NCBI GenBank assembly: GCA_020248905.1
Contig: JADCGR010000019.1
Coordinates: 62,001-126,000 of the forward strand
Source: Curvibacter sp.
Lineage (GTDB): Bacteria; Pseudomonadota; Gammaproteobacteria; Burkholderiales; Burkholderiaceae_C
Length of the DNA stretch: 64,000 bases
Direction of reading: 5' to 3'
Below the pieces are notes generated by a model. The model was given only the letters and a program-made list of their open reading frames with translations. It made no database searches and was not told where the DNA came from. A program made the translations under genes and the position numbers. Positions 18,326 to 27,223 of this stretch are shown one piece after another. Numbering within the stretch: the stretch's first letter is position 1; every line of letters begins with the position of its first letter.

Positions 18326-19800
18326 TGGCCGCGAGCTGGATTGGCCGGCAGGTCGCGCGCCTGTTGCCTGACGCACGCCCGGGCCGGGTTGCGGCCGAGG
18401 TGGCTGCACCGGTGACCGGCGCTACGACCGAGGCCAAGGGCGCAGCGCAGCACGAGCGGCCCACGCGCGAGCGTCTCGCAGCCAGCCTGCGCCACAAGTC
18501 GGAGGCCATGTCGCCACGCATGTTGCGGCGTACCCTGGACGAGCTCAAGGCGATCATTGATCCGCAGATCAGCGAGGTGGAGGGCGGTCGCCGGGCCCGC
18601 GAACTCATCGCGCGTTATGCCCGCGCAACGCTCGCGCGCAGGCGTGACGTTTGGCTGCTGATGAGCGAGATGTTCACCGCCGATCCCGAGAAGATGAAGG
18701 TGGCCCAGGCCCATTTCGCGGTCGCGGTCGGCACGCCTGACGAGGCAGCCGCAGAAGTTCAGTACCGGCGGGCTACAGTCTCGCCGAGGCGCCGCCTGTT
18801 GCAGCGCTTCAGCGTCCTGCCCGAAGGCATCCGCTTCCTCGTCGATCTGCGCGGGGAGATGCAGCCCTACCTGAAGAAGGATAAGCGCCTGCTCGCACTC
18901 GACGTGGAGATGGAGTACATGTTCTCCACCTGGTTCGACGTGGGCTTTCTGGAACTGCGCCGAATCAGCTGGGATTCGCCAGCCTCGCTGGTGGAAAAAC
19001 TCATCAAGTACGAGGCCGTGCACGATATCCGCGGCTGGGAAGACGTCAAGAACCGTCTCGACTCTGACCGTCGCTGCTACGGTTTCTTCCATCCGCGTCT
19101 GCCCGACGAGCCGCTGATCTTCGTTGAGGTGGCGCTTGGCGATAGCATGGCCGCGAGCATCACGCCGCTGCTGGACGAGCGGGCCGCCGCGTCAGATCTG
19201 GAGCGCGCAAGCTGGGCCATCTTCTATTCCATCAGCAACACGCAGCCCGGGCTGCGCGGCGTGAGCTTTGGCGATTCCCTCATCAAGCGTGTGGTCGAGA
19301 CCCTCGGCCAGGAGTTTGCGCGACTGCGCCATTTCTCCACGCTCTCGCCCATCCCAGGTCTGCGCAAGTGGCTGGGCCAGAGCGTGGCGCGCCTGCTGGA
19401 ACTCACGCCCGAGGCGCAACGCCTTGAGCTCGGCCGCGCCTTGGGCGTCGAGTCCCCCGGTGCCGCGCATGTGCTGCAGGCGCTGGACTATGTCGCCACG
19501 CTGGATACGCGCGCGCCACTGCGTCGCTGGTTGCTGCAATGTGCCGCCCACTATCTGGGGCGCGAGCTGGATCAGGGCCGGCCCCTGGACCCGGTGGCGC
19601 GCTTTCATCTGGGCAATGGCGCACGGGTCGAGCGCCTGAACTGGATGGGGGATCCGTCGCCCAAAGGGCTGCAGCAGTCCTATGGCCTGATGGTCAACTA
19701 TCTCTATGACCTGAAAAGACTGGACCGCCACCGGGCCCAATTGCAGGAAGGCACAATACCGGCCGCGAGTGTGATCGAGGAACTGCAGTTCCGTGCGTGA
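18322..19800 (+). CDS. matA: Malonyl-CoA decarboxylase
   Basis: A 492-residue MCD-family enzyme converting malonyl-CoA to acetyl-CoA and CO2. The helical N-terminal domain (AMSPRMLRRTLDELKAIIDP) is followed by the catalytic GNAT-like domain. That domain has EYMFSTWFDVGFLELRRI, KYEAVHDIRGWEDVKNRL, CYGFFHPRLPDEPLIFVEVAL, FYSISNTQPGLRGVSFG and FSTLSPIPGLRKWL. All are landmarks of the family, including the HP and SISNTQ motifs. It starts within the stop of the regulator gene (ATGATG), so translation is coupled. Confidence 0.94.
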   Translation: MMAASWIGRQVARLLPDARPGRVAAEVAAPVTGATTEAKGAAQHERPTRERLAASLRHKSEAMSPRMLRRTLDELKAIIDPQISEVEGGRRARELIARYARATLARRRDVWLLMSEMFTADPEKMKVAQAHFAVAVGTPDEAAAEVQYRRATVSPRRRLLQRFSVLPEGIRFLVDLRGEMQPYLKKDKRLLALDVEMEYMFSTWFDVGFLELRRISWDSPASLVEKLIKYEAVHDIRGWEDVKNRLDSDRRCYGFFHPRLPDEPLIFVEVALGDSMAASITPLLDERAAASDLERASWAIFYSISNTQPGLRGVSFGDSLIKRVVETLGQEFARLRHFSTLSPIPGLRKWLGQSVARLLELTPEAQRLELGRALGVESPGAAHVLQALDYVATLDTRAPLRRWLLQCAAHYLGRELDQGRPLDPVARFHLGNGARVERLNWMGDPSPKGLQQSYGLMVNYLYDLKRLDRHRAQLQEGTIPAASVIEELQFRA

Positions 19801-19837
19801 GCCTATCGCGACACGATTTCAACCAGAGGAGACCGAT

Positions 19838-20827
19838 ATGAACCACATGAATCTGAGCCGTCGCAGCGTGCTGCGTTATGCCGCCGCCGGACTGGCGGCC
19901 AGTCCGCTCCTTGGGCAAGCCCAGTCGGCCTGGCCGGCCAAACCCGTGACCCTGGTCGTGCCCTTCCCGGCCGGTGGGGGCACCGATGCCTTCGCGCGCC
20001 CTCTTTCGGCCGCCTTTTCCCGCCTCACGGGCAAACAGATGATCATTGACAACCGGGGCGGTGCGGGCGGCACGCTCGGCGCGAGCATCGCGGCCAAGGC
20101 TGCACCGGATGGCTACACCCTCTTCATGGGCGCCGTGCACCACACCATCGCCCCGTCCATGTACCCCAAGCTGGACTACGACATAGAGAAGGACTTCGTG
20201 CCCCTGGTGCTGGCGGCCTCGGTGCCGCAGGTGCTGGTGGTGAATCAGAAGAAGATCGCCGAGAACGACTTCAAGTCCTTCCTGGAGATGCTGCGCAAGA
20301 GCCCCGGCCGCCTCAATTACGGCTCGGCGGGCAGCGGTACCTCGCACCATCTCGCGGGCGAGCTGTTTAAGCAGCAGACCAAGACCTTCATCACCCATAT
20401 TCCCTACCGCGGCGCCGGCCCGGCCCTGCAGGACCTGATTGCGGGTAACGTCGACATGATGTTTGACGGCCTCGGATCCTCTTCGGCCCACATCAAGGGC
20501 GGCCGCATCAAGGCGATGATGGTCGCCAGTGCAAAGCGCAACCCGGCCTTCCCCGATGTGCCCTGCGCTGCCGAACTGGGCTTGCCGGACTACACCGTGA
20601 CCACCTGGTACGGCGTGTGGGCGCCTAAGGGCACGCCAGCCGACATGCAGGCGCGCGCAATCGATGAGATCCGCAAGTCCATCCTCACGGATGAGGCCAA
20701 GGCCGTCTGGGCCAACCAGGGCGCGGAGTTCGCCAATCTCTCGCAGCAGCAGTTCGGCCAGTTCATCGGTGGCGAGGTCAAGCGCTGGGCCCAGGTGGTC
20801 AAGCTCTCAGGCGCCAAGCTGGACTGA
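19838..20827 (+). CDS. Bug/TctC-family periplasmic binding protein
   Basis: A 329-residue extracytoplasmic receptor of the TctC (Bug) family, which binds carboxylates. The N-terminus carries SRRSVLRYAAAG, twin-arginine-like, then LLGQAQSA as a probable cleavage region. Family landmarks are VTLVVPFPAGGGTDAFAR, a NRGGAGGTLGA segment and the IPYRGAGPALQDLIAGNVD region. The start is ATG 19838 with GAGGAG upstream. No TctA or TctB membrane partner is adjacent, so it is an orphan receptor. Operon position suggests malonate or a related dicarboxylate as ligand. Confidence 0.9.
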   Translation: MNHMNLSRRSVLRYAAAGLAASPLLGQAQSAWPAKPVTLVVPFPAGGGTDAFARPLSAAFSRLTGKQMIIDNRGGAGGTLGASIAAKAAPDGYTLFMGAVHHTIAPSMYPKLDYDIEKDFVPLVLAASVPQVLVVNQKKIAENDFKSFLEMLRKSPGRLNYGSAGSGTSHHLAGELFKQQTKTFITHIPYRGAGPALQDLIAGNVDMMFDGLGSSSAHIKGGRIKAMMVASAKRNPAFPDVPCAAELGLPDYTVTTWYGVWAPKGTPADMQARAIDEIRKSILTDEAKAVWANQGAEFANLSQQQFGQFIGGEVKRWAQVVKLSGAKLD

Positions 20828-20833
20828 GTTCAC

Positions 20834-21643
20834 GTGGGGCACTCCGGACTTGCCACGGGGGGCAGCGTTTGCTGCGTGCGCGAGGGCGCGCTCGTCCGCG
20901 TGACCCTCAGCCATCCGGGCAAGCTCAACGCCATGTCGCGAGCGATGTGGCGTGAGCTGCGCGATGTGTTTCTTGCGCTGCAGGCTGATGCAACGTTGCG
21001 CTGCGTGGTGATCGGCGGCGCGCAGGGCCATTTCTGTGCGGGCGGCGACATCTCGGAGTACCAGGAATTCCGTTTTGAAGAGGTCACCCTGCGTCACTTT
21101 CACGAGAACGAGGTCTGGGGTGGCTTGCAGGCCATGCTTGACTGTGACGTGCCCGTGATCGCGCAGATCGAGGGCAACTGCATGGGCGCTGGCGTCGAGA
21201 TCGTCTGCTGCTGCGACTTGCGCGTGGCGACCGACACGGCCCGCTTTGGCGCGCCGATCGGGAGGCTGGGATTTCCGATGGCACCGCGCGAGATGGCTCT
21301 GTTGCTGCGCGAGGCTGGTGTGGCCACGCTGCGCGAGATGCTGCTCGAGGCGGCGGTGCTGACGGCCCCGCAGCTGCACGCGCGTGGTTTTCTGCAAAAG
21401 CTCGTGCCCGAGGCGCTGCTGGTGAGCGAGGTGGCGCAGCATGTCCAGCGTGTCAGCCGGCTGGCGCCGCAGGCGGCCCGCCTCAACAAACAGACTCTTC
21501 GTGCCCTGCTCGCCAGCGCGGACCAGGCACCCGTCCCACTGCTGGCCCGCGCCTATGCCTACGCTGACAGCGACGAGCACCACGAGGGCGTTGCCGCGTT
21601 TCTCGCCAAAAGACCTGCTGATTTTTCCCTTCCAAAGACCTGA
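20834..21643 (+). CDS. Enoyl-CoA hydratase/isomerase (crotonase) family protein
   Basis: A 269-residue crotonase-fold protein starting at GTG, six bases after the Bug gene. The oxyanion-hole segments are FCAGGDISE and NCMGAGVEIV. The first catalytic Glu is present (E122), but the second is replaced by isoleucine (I142 in FGAPIGRLGFP, where hydratases have FGxPE). A simple hydratase reaction is therefore doubtful. Its place in the malonate operon suggests action on a malonyl- or related acyl-CoA, but the substrate is unknown. Confidence 0.85.
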   Translation: MGHSGLATGGSVCCVREGALVRVTLSHPGKLNAMSRAMWRELRDVFLALQADATLRCVVIGGAQGHFCAGGDISEYQEFRFEEVTLRHFHENEVWGGLQAMLDCDVPVIAQIEGNCMGAGVEIVCCCDLRVATDTARFGAPIGRLGFPMAPREMALLLREAGVATLREMLLEAAVLTAPQLHARGFLQKLVPEALLVSEVAQHVQRVSRLAPQAARLNKQTLRALLASADQAPVPLLARAYAYADSDEHHEGVAAFLAKRPADFSLPKT

Positions 21644-21658
21644 CCTGACGAACACGCC

Positions 21659-23194
21659 ATGCCTCAAGCCAACGAAAACCTATTCGCCTCGCTGCGCGCC
21701 GCTTTCCCGTCGGATCTGGATGCCGTCGCCATCACAACCGACAACGGCTTGAACTACAGCTGGCGCGACCTGGAGCGCGCCACGGCCATGCTCGCCAACC
21801 TGCTGCAGTCCCTGAGCCTGCCCGAGGGGGCGCGCATTGCCGTACAGGTGGAAAAATCAGTCGAGGCCGTCATGCTTTACCTGGCCACGCTGCGCGCAGG
21901 CTACGTTTTTCTGCCGCTCAACACTGCCTACCAGAGCGCCGAGATCGAGTACTTCATCGGCAATGCCGAGCCTGCCGTGGTGGTGTGCAGCCCGAAGAAT
22001 TTCGGCTGGGTCAGCCAGCTGGCCTTCAAGGCCGGAACACAGCACGTCTTCACGCTTGACGACAACCGCACCGGGACGCTGCTTGAGCGTGCATCGCACT
22101 GTGCAGATATTCATGAGCCCGCAGTGCGCCGGGCCGACGATCTGGCCGCCATCCTTTACACCAGCGGGACCACTGGCCGCAGCAAGGGCGCCATGCTGAC
22201 GCACGGCAACCTGCTCAGCAATGCGCAGGTGCTCAAGGGCTACTGGGGCTGGAAACCGGGTGACGTGCTGATCCACGCGCTGCCGATCTTTCATGTCCAT
22301 GGCCTGTTCGTGGCGCTGCACGGCGCGTTGCTCAATGGCAGCAAGATCATCTGGATGGCGAAGTTCGATTCGAAGCGCGTGATCGAGAAGTTGCCCGAGG
22401 CCACCGTCTTCATGGGTGTGCCCACGCTGTATGTTCGCATGCTGGCCGAGCCCGCGCTCACCCGCGAGGCCGTGCGCAACATGCGCCTGTTCGTAGCAGG
22501 CTCTGCGCCGCTCTTGCTTGAGACCTTCCAGGCCTGGCAGCAGCGCACCGGCCACACCATCCTGGAGCGCTACGGCATGAGCGAGACGGTCATGCTGACC
22601 TCCAATCCCTACCGCAGCGCCGACGGCGAGCGACGCGGCGGCACCGTCGGTTTCCCGCTGCCTGGCGTGAATTTGCGCGTCTGCGGTGACGGTGACCAGC
22701 CGCTGCCCGTGGGGGAGATCGGTGGCATCCAGGTGCAGGGGCCGAATGTCTTCAAGGGTTACTGGCGCATGCCCGAGAAGACGCGCGAGGAATTCACGGC
22801 TGATGGCTATTTCAGGACTGGCGACGTGGGCAAGTTTGACGAACGCGGTTACGTCAGCATCGTCGGACGCAGCAAGGACCTGATCATCAGTGGCGGTTAT
22901 AACGTCTACCCGGCCGAGATCGAGGGCCATATCAACCAGATGCCCAGCGTGGCCGAGAGCGCCCTGGTGGGCGTGCCGCATCCGGACTTTGGCGAGGTCG
23001 GCGTGGCGGTGGTCGTGCGCAAGCCGGGTGCTGCGCTGGAGCCCGAGGAGATCGTGGCTGGCCTGAAGTCCCGGTTGGCTAACTTCAAGATCCCCAAGAA
23101 ATGCTATGTGGTCGACGATCTGCCGCGCAATACTATGGGTAAGGTGCAGAAGAACCTCTTGCGCGAGCAATACAAGACCCTGTTTGCCCCTTGA
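21659..23194 (+). CDS. matB: Malonyl-CoA synthetase (malonate-CoA ligase)
   Basis: A 511-residue AMP-forming ligase of the ANL superfamily. Motifs in order are ILYTSGTTGRSKGAMLTHGN (P-loop), the PIFHVHGLFVALHG region, ERYGMSETVML, YFRTGDVGKFDERGYVSIVG and the catalytic lysine region NTMGKVQKNLLRE. The composition around PIFHVHGLF and ERYGMSETVM matches MatB. It follows malonyl-CoA decarboxylase in the same operon, so malonate becomes malonyl-CoA and then acetyl-CoA. This pairing makes the assignment strong. Confidence 0.93.
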   Translation: MPQANENLFASLRAAFPSDLDAVAITTDNGLNYSWRDLERATAMLANLLQSLSLPEGARIAVQVEKSVEAVMLYLATLRAGYVFLPLNTAYQSAEIEYFIGNAEPAVVVCSPKNFGWVSQLAFKAGTQHVFTLDDNRTGTLLERASHCADIHEPAVRRADDLAAILYTSGTTGRSKGAMLTHGNLLSNAQVLKGYWGWKPGDVLIHALPIFHVHGLFVALHGALLNGSKIIWMAKFDSKRVIEKLPEATVFMGVPTLYVRMLAEPALTREAVRNMRLFVAGSAPLLLETFQAWQQRTGHTILERYGMSETVMLTSNPYRSADGERRGGTVGFPLPGVNLRVCGDGDQPLPVGEIGGIQVQGPNVFKGYWRMPEKTREEFTADGYFRTGDVGKFDERGYVSIVGRSKDLIISGGYNVYPAEIEGHINQMPSVAESALVGVPHPDFGEVGVAVVVRKPGAALEPEEIVAGLKSRLANFKIPKKCYVVDDLPRNTMGKVQKNLLREQYKTLFAP

Positions 23195-23236
23195 CACCCT
23201 GCCGCCTGGCCCATTGAAGGCCCTGCGCGTGGCTGT

Positions 23237-24055
23237 TCAGCGAAAGCGCAGCCGCAACTGCACACCGGCTTCGCTGGTGCGATTGCGGGGTTCTTCGACC
23301 AACGCGCCTGGCGTCCCCCCCAAGGACTGCCGAGCCGCATCGGAGGCGCCCACCCGCCAGACGTGCACGAAGAAGCCCAGCGACCAGTGATCGGTTTCGT
23401 AGCTGCTGCTCATGCGCAGACCGTAGCCCCGGCGCTGACCGCTCACGGGATCGTCCGAGCTTGGGTTGGTGTCTGACAGCATGAACCGCTGACGGCCTTC
23501 AAGCAGCAGGTCGTACTCGACGCAGGTGGAGAGCCGGGCCTGCGAGCCCAGGGCTATGCGGTGGGTTACACCCAGGGGCAGATACACATACTGGCTGTGC
23601 CGACGATAGCCGGTGTCGCCGGTAGTGGTCAGGCCGCGCAAGTCGGAGCTGAGCTTGCGGTAGCCCAGACCGAAGTAGGGCGCCAGCAGCTGGGAACCGA
23701 CCGAGTAATCCTTGCCCCCGGTCAGTCGCAGTTCGCCCAGCACATCAGGATTGCCACCCTTGTTTCCGCGGCTGGTGCTTTCGTAGGCGATGTTGCCGTG
23801 CGACTGGCGGGCTTCGCCGCCCCAGAACCAGTCATCGGCCAGGGCCTGGTTGAAGCGGGCCATGAGCCCGATCTTGTTGCCGGCCCGACTGTAGGCATTG
23901 CTGCCGCTGCCGGCGTCATAACGCAGGCTCATCACCTCAATGCCCAATTCACTGCTGTCGTTGGAGCGCAGCGACACGCGCTGCGCCCCCGCCAGCATCG
24001 GTAGGAGAAGTAGCATCAGGCCCCAGGCGTGCAGGGGTGGCCTGCGAGCGGTCAT
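23237..24055 (-). CDS. Putative outer-membrane beta-barrel protein, unknown function
   Basis: A 272-residue protein with a signal peptide (RRPPLHAWGLMLLLLPMLAG, cut near AGA|Q). The mature part is rich in alternating hydrophobic/polar strands, Gly and aromatics (YAPYFGLGYRKL-like pieces, YVYLPLGVTHRIALG, WSLGFFVHVWRVG), ending LRLRFR. This fits an 8- to 12-stranded barrel of the autotransporter or OmpW-like kind, but I recognise no named family. The start is the ATG of MTARRPPLH. It is convergent with matB and follows the universal stress gene on the same strand. Confidence 0.6.
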   Translation of the reverse strand: MTARRPPLHAWGLMLLLLPMLAGAQRVSLRSNDSSELGIEVMSLRYDAGSGSNAYSRAGNKIGLMARFNQALADDWFWGGEARQSHGNIAYESTSRGNKGGNPDVLGELRLTGGKDYSVGSQLLAPYFGLGYRKLSSDLRGLTTTGDTGYRRHSQYVYLPLGVTHRIALGSQARLSTCVEYDLLLEGRQRFMLSDTNPSSDDPVSGQRRGYGLRMSSSYETDHWSLGFFVHVWRVGASDAARQSLGGTPGALVEEPRNRTSEAGVQLRLRFR

Positions 24056-24099
24056 GGCATCGCGGGCGAGGGCGTGCCAATGGCAGGTCGGCACCCGGC

Positions 24100-24543
24100 T
24101 CAGCGCAGGACCAGCACAGGGATGTGCGAGTGCGTCAGCACCTGCTGTGTTTCGCTGCCCAGCAGCAGACGCTTGACGCCCTTGCGACCGTGCGAGGCCA
24201 TCACGATCAGATCGCACTTGTTCTTCCTGGCGGTGGCGATGATGGCTTCGCTCACCAAGTCGGACTTGGCGACCAAGCCCTTGGCCGTCACGCCCTTGGC
24301 CTTGGCAGCCTTGGCAACGGCATCCACCACGGCCTGCCCGTGGGTGGCCCATTGTTTCTCGACCTTGGCGACCTCACTGGCCGGCAGCACCAAGCCGCCT
24401 TCAAAGTAGCTTTGCGGGTAGCGCGGCACCACTTTCAATGCGACCAGTTCGGCTCCGCTGAGCTTGGCCAGGTTGAGGGCGCTGGCCACAGCCTTTTTGG
24501 ACAGGGTGCTGCCATCGGTGGCGACGAGGATTCTTTGGTACAT
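24100..24543 (-). CDS. Universal stress protein (UspA family, ATP-binding type)
   Basis: A 147-residue single Usp domain. It starts MYQRILVATDGSTLSKKAV and ends with the nucleotide-binding motif in SHGRKGVKRLLLGSETQQVL (G-x2-G-x9-G-S), so it is the ATP-binding subtype. AAGGAG lies before the ATG. It shares a divergent control region, with a perfect FNR palindrome, with the copper ATPase gene, suggesting induction at low oxygen. Confidence 0.93.
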   Translation of the reverse strand: MYQRILVATDGSTLSKKAVASALNLAKLSGAELVALKVVPRYPQSYFEGGLVLPASEVAKVEKQWATHGQAVVDAVAKAAKAKGVTAKGLVAKSDLVSEAIIATARKNKCDLIVMASHGRKGVKRLLLGSETQQVLTHSHIPVLVLR

Positions 24544-24602
24544 GGCGGTCTCCTTGGATGGAATTGATAGCACAAGGTTACCCCGGTTGTTCTGCGCGGG
24601 CC

Positions 24603-24616
24603 TTGATCCATATCAA
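24603..24616. promoter_or_regulatory. FNR/ANR box (usp / ccoI control region)
   Basis: TTGAT-CCAT-ATCAA is a perfect match to the FNR consensus. It lies 60 bases upstream of the stress protein ATG and 36 bases upstream of the ccoI ATG, so it could serve either or both. Confidence 0.85.
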
Positions 24617-24651
24617 GTCGACCACCGGCCCACCCCGATAGGCTTGCAAGC

Positions 24652-27009
24652 ATGTTACCCGCCAGCCTCGCCGTTGTTGCCGACCCTGCGCTCGCAGCTT
24701 TGCCGGGGTCATCGGCATCCAGGCAGCCCGTGCCGACAGATCCGGCCACGCTCGCCGACGACGCGGACCGACTGCTCGATGAGCCCGAGGCGTGGGCCAC
24801 CTTCAGCCGCTCGCTGGCCGCTCAACCCGGTTGTTGGGAATCCCAGCTCGTCATCGAAGGCATGCATTGCACTGCCTGTGCGCTGAGCGTCGAGGACGCG
24901 CTGCGGGCCCTGCCCGGTGTACGCGAGGCTGTAGTCAGCGCCGGCAGCCGCCGCGCCCGCGTGGTGTGGTCTTCAGATGCCGTGCGGCCTTCGGACTGGA
25001 TGCACGCCGTGCGCCGGGCTGGCTATCGCGCGCTGCCGGCCAACGATGCCTTTGCCAGTGAGCCCCGTCGCGAGGCGACGCGCAAGGCCCTGTGGCGCTG
25101 GCTGGTCGCAGGCTTTTGCATGATGCAGGTCATGATGTACGCGTGGCCAGCCTACATCGCTGAGCCCGGCGATCTGACGGCCGAGATGGCCCAGCTGCTG
25201 CGCTGGGCCTCTTGGGTGCTGACCTTGCCGGTCATGCTGTTTTCCTGCGGCCCTTTCTTCTCTGCGGCTTGGAGCGACCTGAAACAGCGGCGGGTCAGCA
25301 TGGACCTGCCGGTGGCGCTGGGCATGGCCATCACCTTCGTGGTCAGTACGGCGGGCACCTTCGAGCCCCGGGGCCTCTTCGGACGCGAGGTCTATTTCGA
25401 CTCGCTCACCATGTTCGTCTTCTTCCTGCTCACCGGCCGCTGGCTGGAGCAGCGGCTGCGGGAGCGCACCGCAGGAGCTCTGGATGCGCTCATGAACCGC
25501 TTGCCCGAGAGCGTACTGCGCCAGCGCCCCGATGGCAGCTTCGAGCGCGTGGCCCTGCGCCGCCTGCAGACTGACGATGTGGTGCGCGTGCTCCCCGGAG
25601 AATCTTTTCCAGCGGATGGCATGGTGCTGGAGGGCAGCACGCGGGTGGACGAAGCCCTGCTGACAGGCGAGTCACGCCCCTTGCCGCGCGCGGCCGGTGC
25701 CGCCGTGATTGCCGGCAGCTACAACCTGGACGCACCGCTGCTGGTGCGGGTCGAAGGCCTGGGCAGCGAAACCCGCTTTGCAAAGATCGTGGCGCTGATG
25801 GAGCAGGCCGCGACCAGTCGCCCCCATCTGGCCCAGATGGTCGATCGGCTGGCGCGCCCCTTCCTGATCGGTGTGCTGCTGGCGGCTGCAGGTGCGGCGG
25901 CCTTCTGGTGGCCCCACGACCCCGGCCACGCGCTGATGGTGGCCGTGGCCGTGCTGATCGTGACCTGCCCCTGCGCGCTCTCGTTGGCCACGCCTGCAGC
26001 CATGCTGGCGGCCGCAGGCACGCTGGCACGCCAGGGCATGCTGGTGCGTCGCCTGGGCGCGCTTGAAGCCCTGGCCCAGGTCGATACCGTGGTCTTTGAC
26101 AAGACCGGTACGCTGACGCGTGACGCCATGGTCTTCGCTGACGTAAGTACGCGCGCTGGTGTCGAGCGCGGGAAGGCCCTGGGCCTGGCGGCAGCACTAG
26201 CGCAGCATTCGCTCCACCCCATGTCCCGCGCTCTTGTTGCCGCAGCGCTGAAAGAGGGGGTGCCCCCATGCGAGGCCAGCAGGGTGCAAGAGCGTGCGGG
26301 CAGGGGGCTGGTGGGTGAGGTCGTGCAGCCTGAAGGGGCCGCGCAGACGCTGCGGTTGGGCTCGCCGCTGCACTGCGGGGTGGTGCTGCCGGCGACCGAC
26401 GCCCCGCGAGCCGTGCTCAGCGACATGCAGGGCTGGCTGGCCACCTTCGAGCTGGGCGAGGACTTGCGGCCCGATGCGCGTGCCACTTTGGCCGCGTTGC
26501 AGGCGGAGGGCCTGGAGGTGCGCATTCTCTCGGGCGACGCGCCAGCTGCTGTATCACGCGTGGCCGGCCTGCTTGGCATCGGTGACGCGCGCGGTGCCTG
26601 TACGCCGCAGGACAAGCTCGATGCTTTGCAACAGGCGCAGCGGCAGGGGCGCAAGGTGGCGGTGGTGGGCGACGGACTCAACGACGGGCCTGCTCTGGCC
26701 GGTGCGCATGTCTCTTTTGCCTTTGGCCAAGCGGTACCGCTGGCCCAGTCGCAATCGGACTTTGTGGTGCTCGGCGAGCAGCTGGCTGCGGTGAGCGGTG
26801 CGCTCTTGCTGGCGCGTCGCACCATGCGCATCGTGCGGCAGAACCTCGCCTGGTCCGTGGCCTACAACGCGGCCTGCGTTCCTCTAGCCGTGGCGGGCTT
26901 GCTCCCGGCTTGGCTAGCCGGTCTGGGCATGGCCACAAGTTCACTGCTGGTCGTTCTCAATGCCCTGCGCCTGGCGGCCCATGCACCGTCGCACAAGGGG
27001 TTGGCCTGA
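24652..27009 (+). CDS. ccoI: Cu+-exporting P1B-type ATPase for cbb3 oxidase assembly
   Basis: A 785-residue heavy-metal ATPase. The N-terminal metal-binding domain has GMHCTAC (C73, C76). The transmembrane metal site is CPC at 439-441, the phosphatase loop TGES, the phosphorylation site D483 in DKTGTLT, the HP motif in SLHPMSRAL and the hinge GDGLNDGPAL. An extra N-terminal stretch of about 65 residues precedes the metal-binding domain, as in CcoI/FixI proteins. It delivers copper to the periplasmic side for CcoN maturation. ccoS overlaps its stop (TGATG). Confidence 0.95.
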   Translation: MLPASLAVVADPALAALPGSSASRQPVPTDPATLADDADRLLDEPEAWATFSRSLAAQPGCWESQLVIEGMHCTACALSVEDALRALPGVREAVVSAGSRRARVVWSSDAVRPSDWMHAVRRAGYRALPANDAFASEPRREATRKALWRWLVAGFCMMQVMMYAWPAYIAEPGDLTAEMAQLLRWASWVLTLPVMLFSCGPFFSAAWSDLKQRRVSMDLPVALGMAITFVVSTAGTFEPRGLFGREVYFDSLTMFVFFLLTGRWLEQRLRERTAGALDALMNRLPESVLRQRPDGSFERVALRRLQTDDVVRVLPGESFPADGMVLEGSTRVDEALLTGESRPLPRAAGAAVIAGSYNLDAPLLVRVEGLGSETRFAKIVALMEQAATSRPHLAQMVDRLARPFLIGVLLAAAGAAAFWWPHDPGHALMVAVAVLIVTCPCALSLATPAAMLAAAGTLARQGMLVRRLGALEALAQVDTVVFDKTGTLTRDAMVFADVSTRAGVERGKALGLAAALAQHSLHPMSRALVAAALKEGVPPCEASRVQERAGRGLVGEVVQPEGAAQTLRLGSPLHCGVVLPATDAPRAVLSDMQGWLATFELGEDLRPDARATLAALQAEGLEVRILSGDAPAAVSRVAGLLGIGDARGACTPQDKLDALQQAQRQGRKVAVVGDGLNDGPALAGAHVSFAFGQAVPLAQSQSDFVVLGEQLAAVSGALLLARRTMRIVRQNLAWSVAYNAACVPLAVAGLLPAWLAGLGMATSSLLVVLNALRLAAHAPSHKGLA

Positions 27010-27146
27010 TGGACATCCTGTACCTGCTGATTCCGCTGTCGGTCGCATTGGTCTTCTTCGTCTTGGGCGGTCTGTGGTGGGCGATCGAGCGTGGCCAGTT
27101 TGAGGACATCGAGGCCGAGGGTGAACGCATCCTGCGCGATTCGTGA
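27009..27146 (+). CDS. ccoS: Cbb3 oxidase maturation protein CcoS
   Basis: A 45-residue single-pass membrane protein: MDILYLLIPLSVALVFFVLG, then GLWWAIERGQFEDIEAEGER. This is the CcoS signature (hydrophobic helix followed by WAxxxGQFdDle). Its ATG shares a base with the ccoI stop. CcoS is required for haem and copper insertion into the cbb3 catalytic subunit. Confidence 0.95.
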   Translation: MDILYLLIPLSVALVFFVLGGLWWAIERGQFEDIEAEGERILRDS

Positions 27147-27151
27147 GCCGT

Positions 27152-27165
27152 TTGACTTGGGTCAA
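27152..27165. promoter_or_regulatory. FNR-type palindrome upstream of ccoN
   Basis: TTGAC-TTGG-GTCAA is a symmetric FNR-type site differing from consensus only at the inner base of each arm. It lies 58 bases before the ccoN ATG. A second, spacer-less palindrome TTGATCAA follows at about 27174. Confidence 0.75.
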
Positions 27166-27223
27166 ACCGCTAAGTTGATCAACGTCACACACTCGGCACA
27201 GTCCATCAAGAAAAGAGGTGCAC

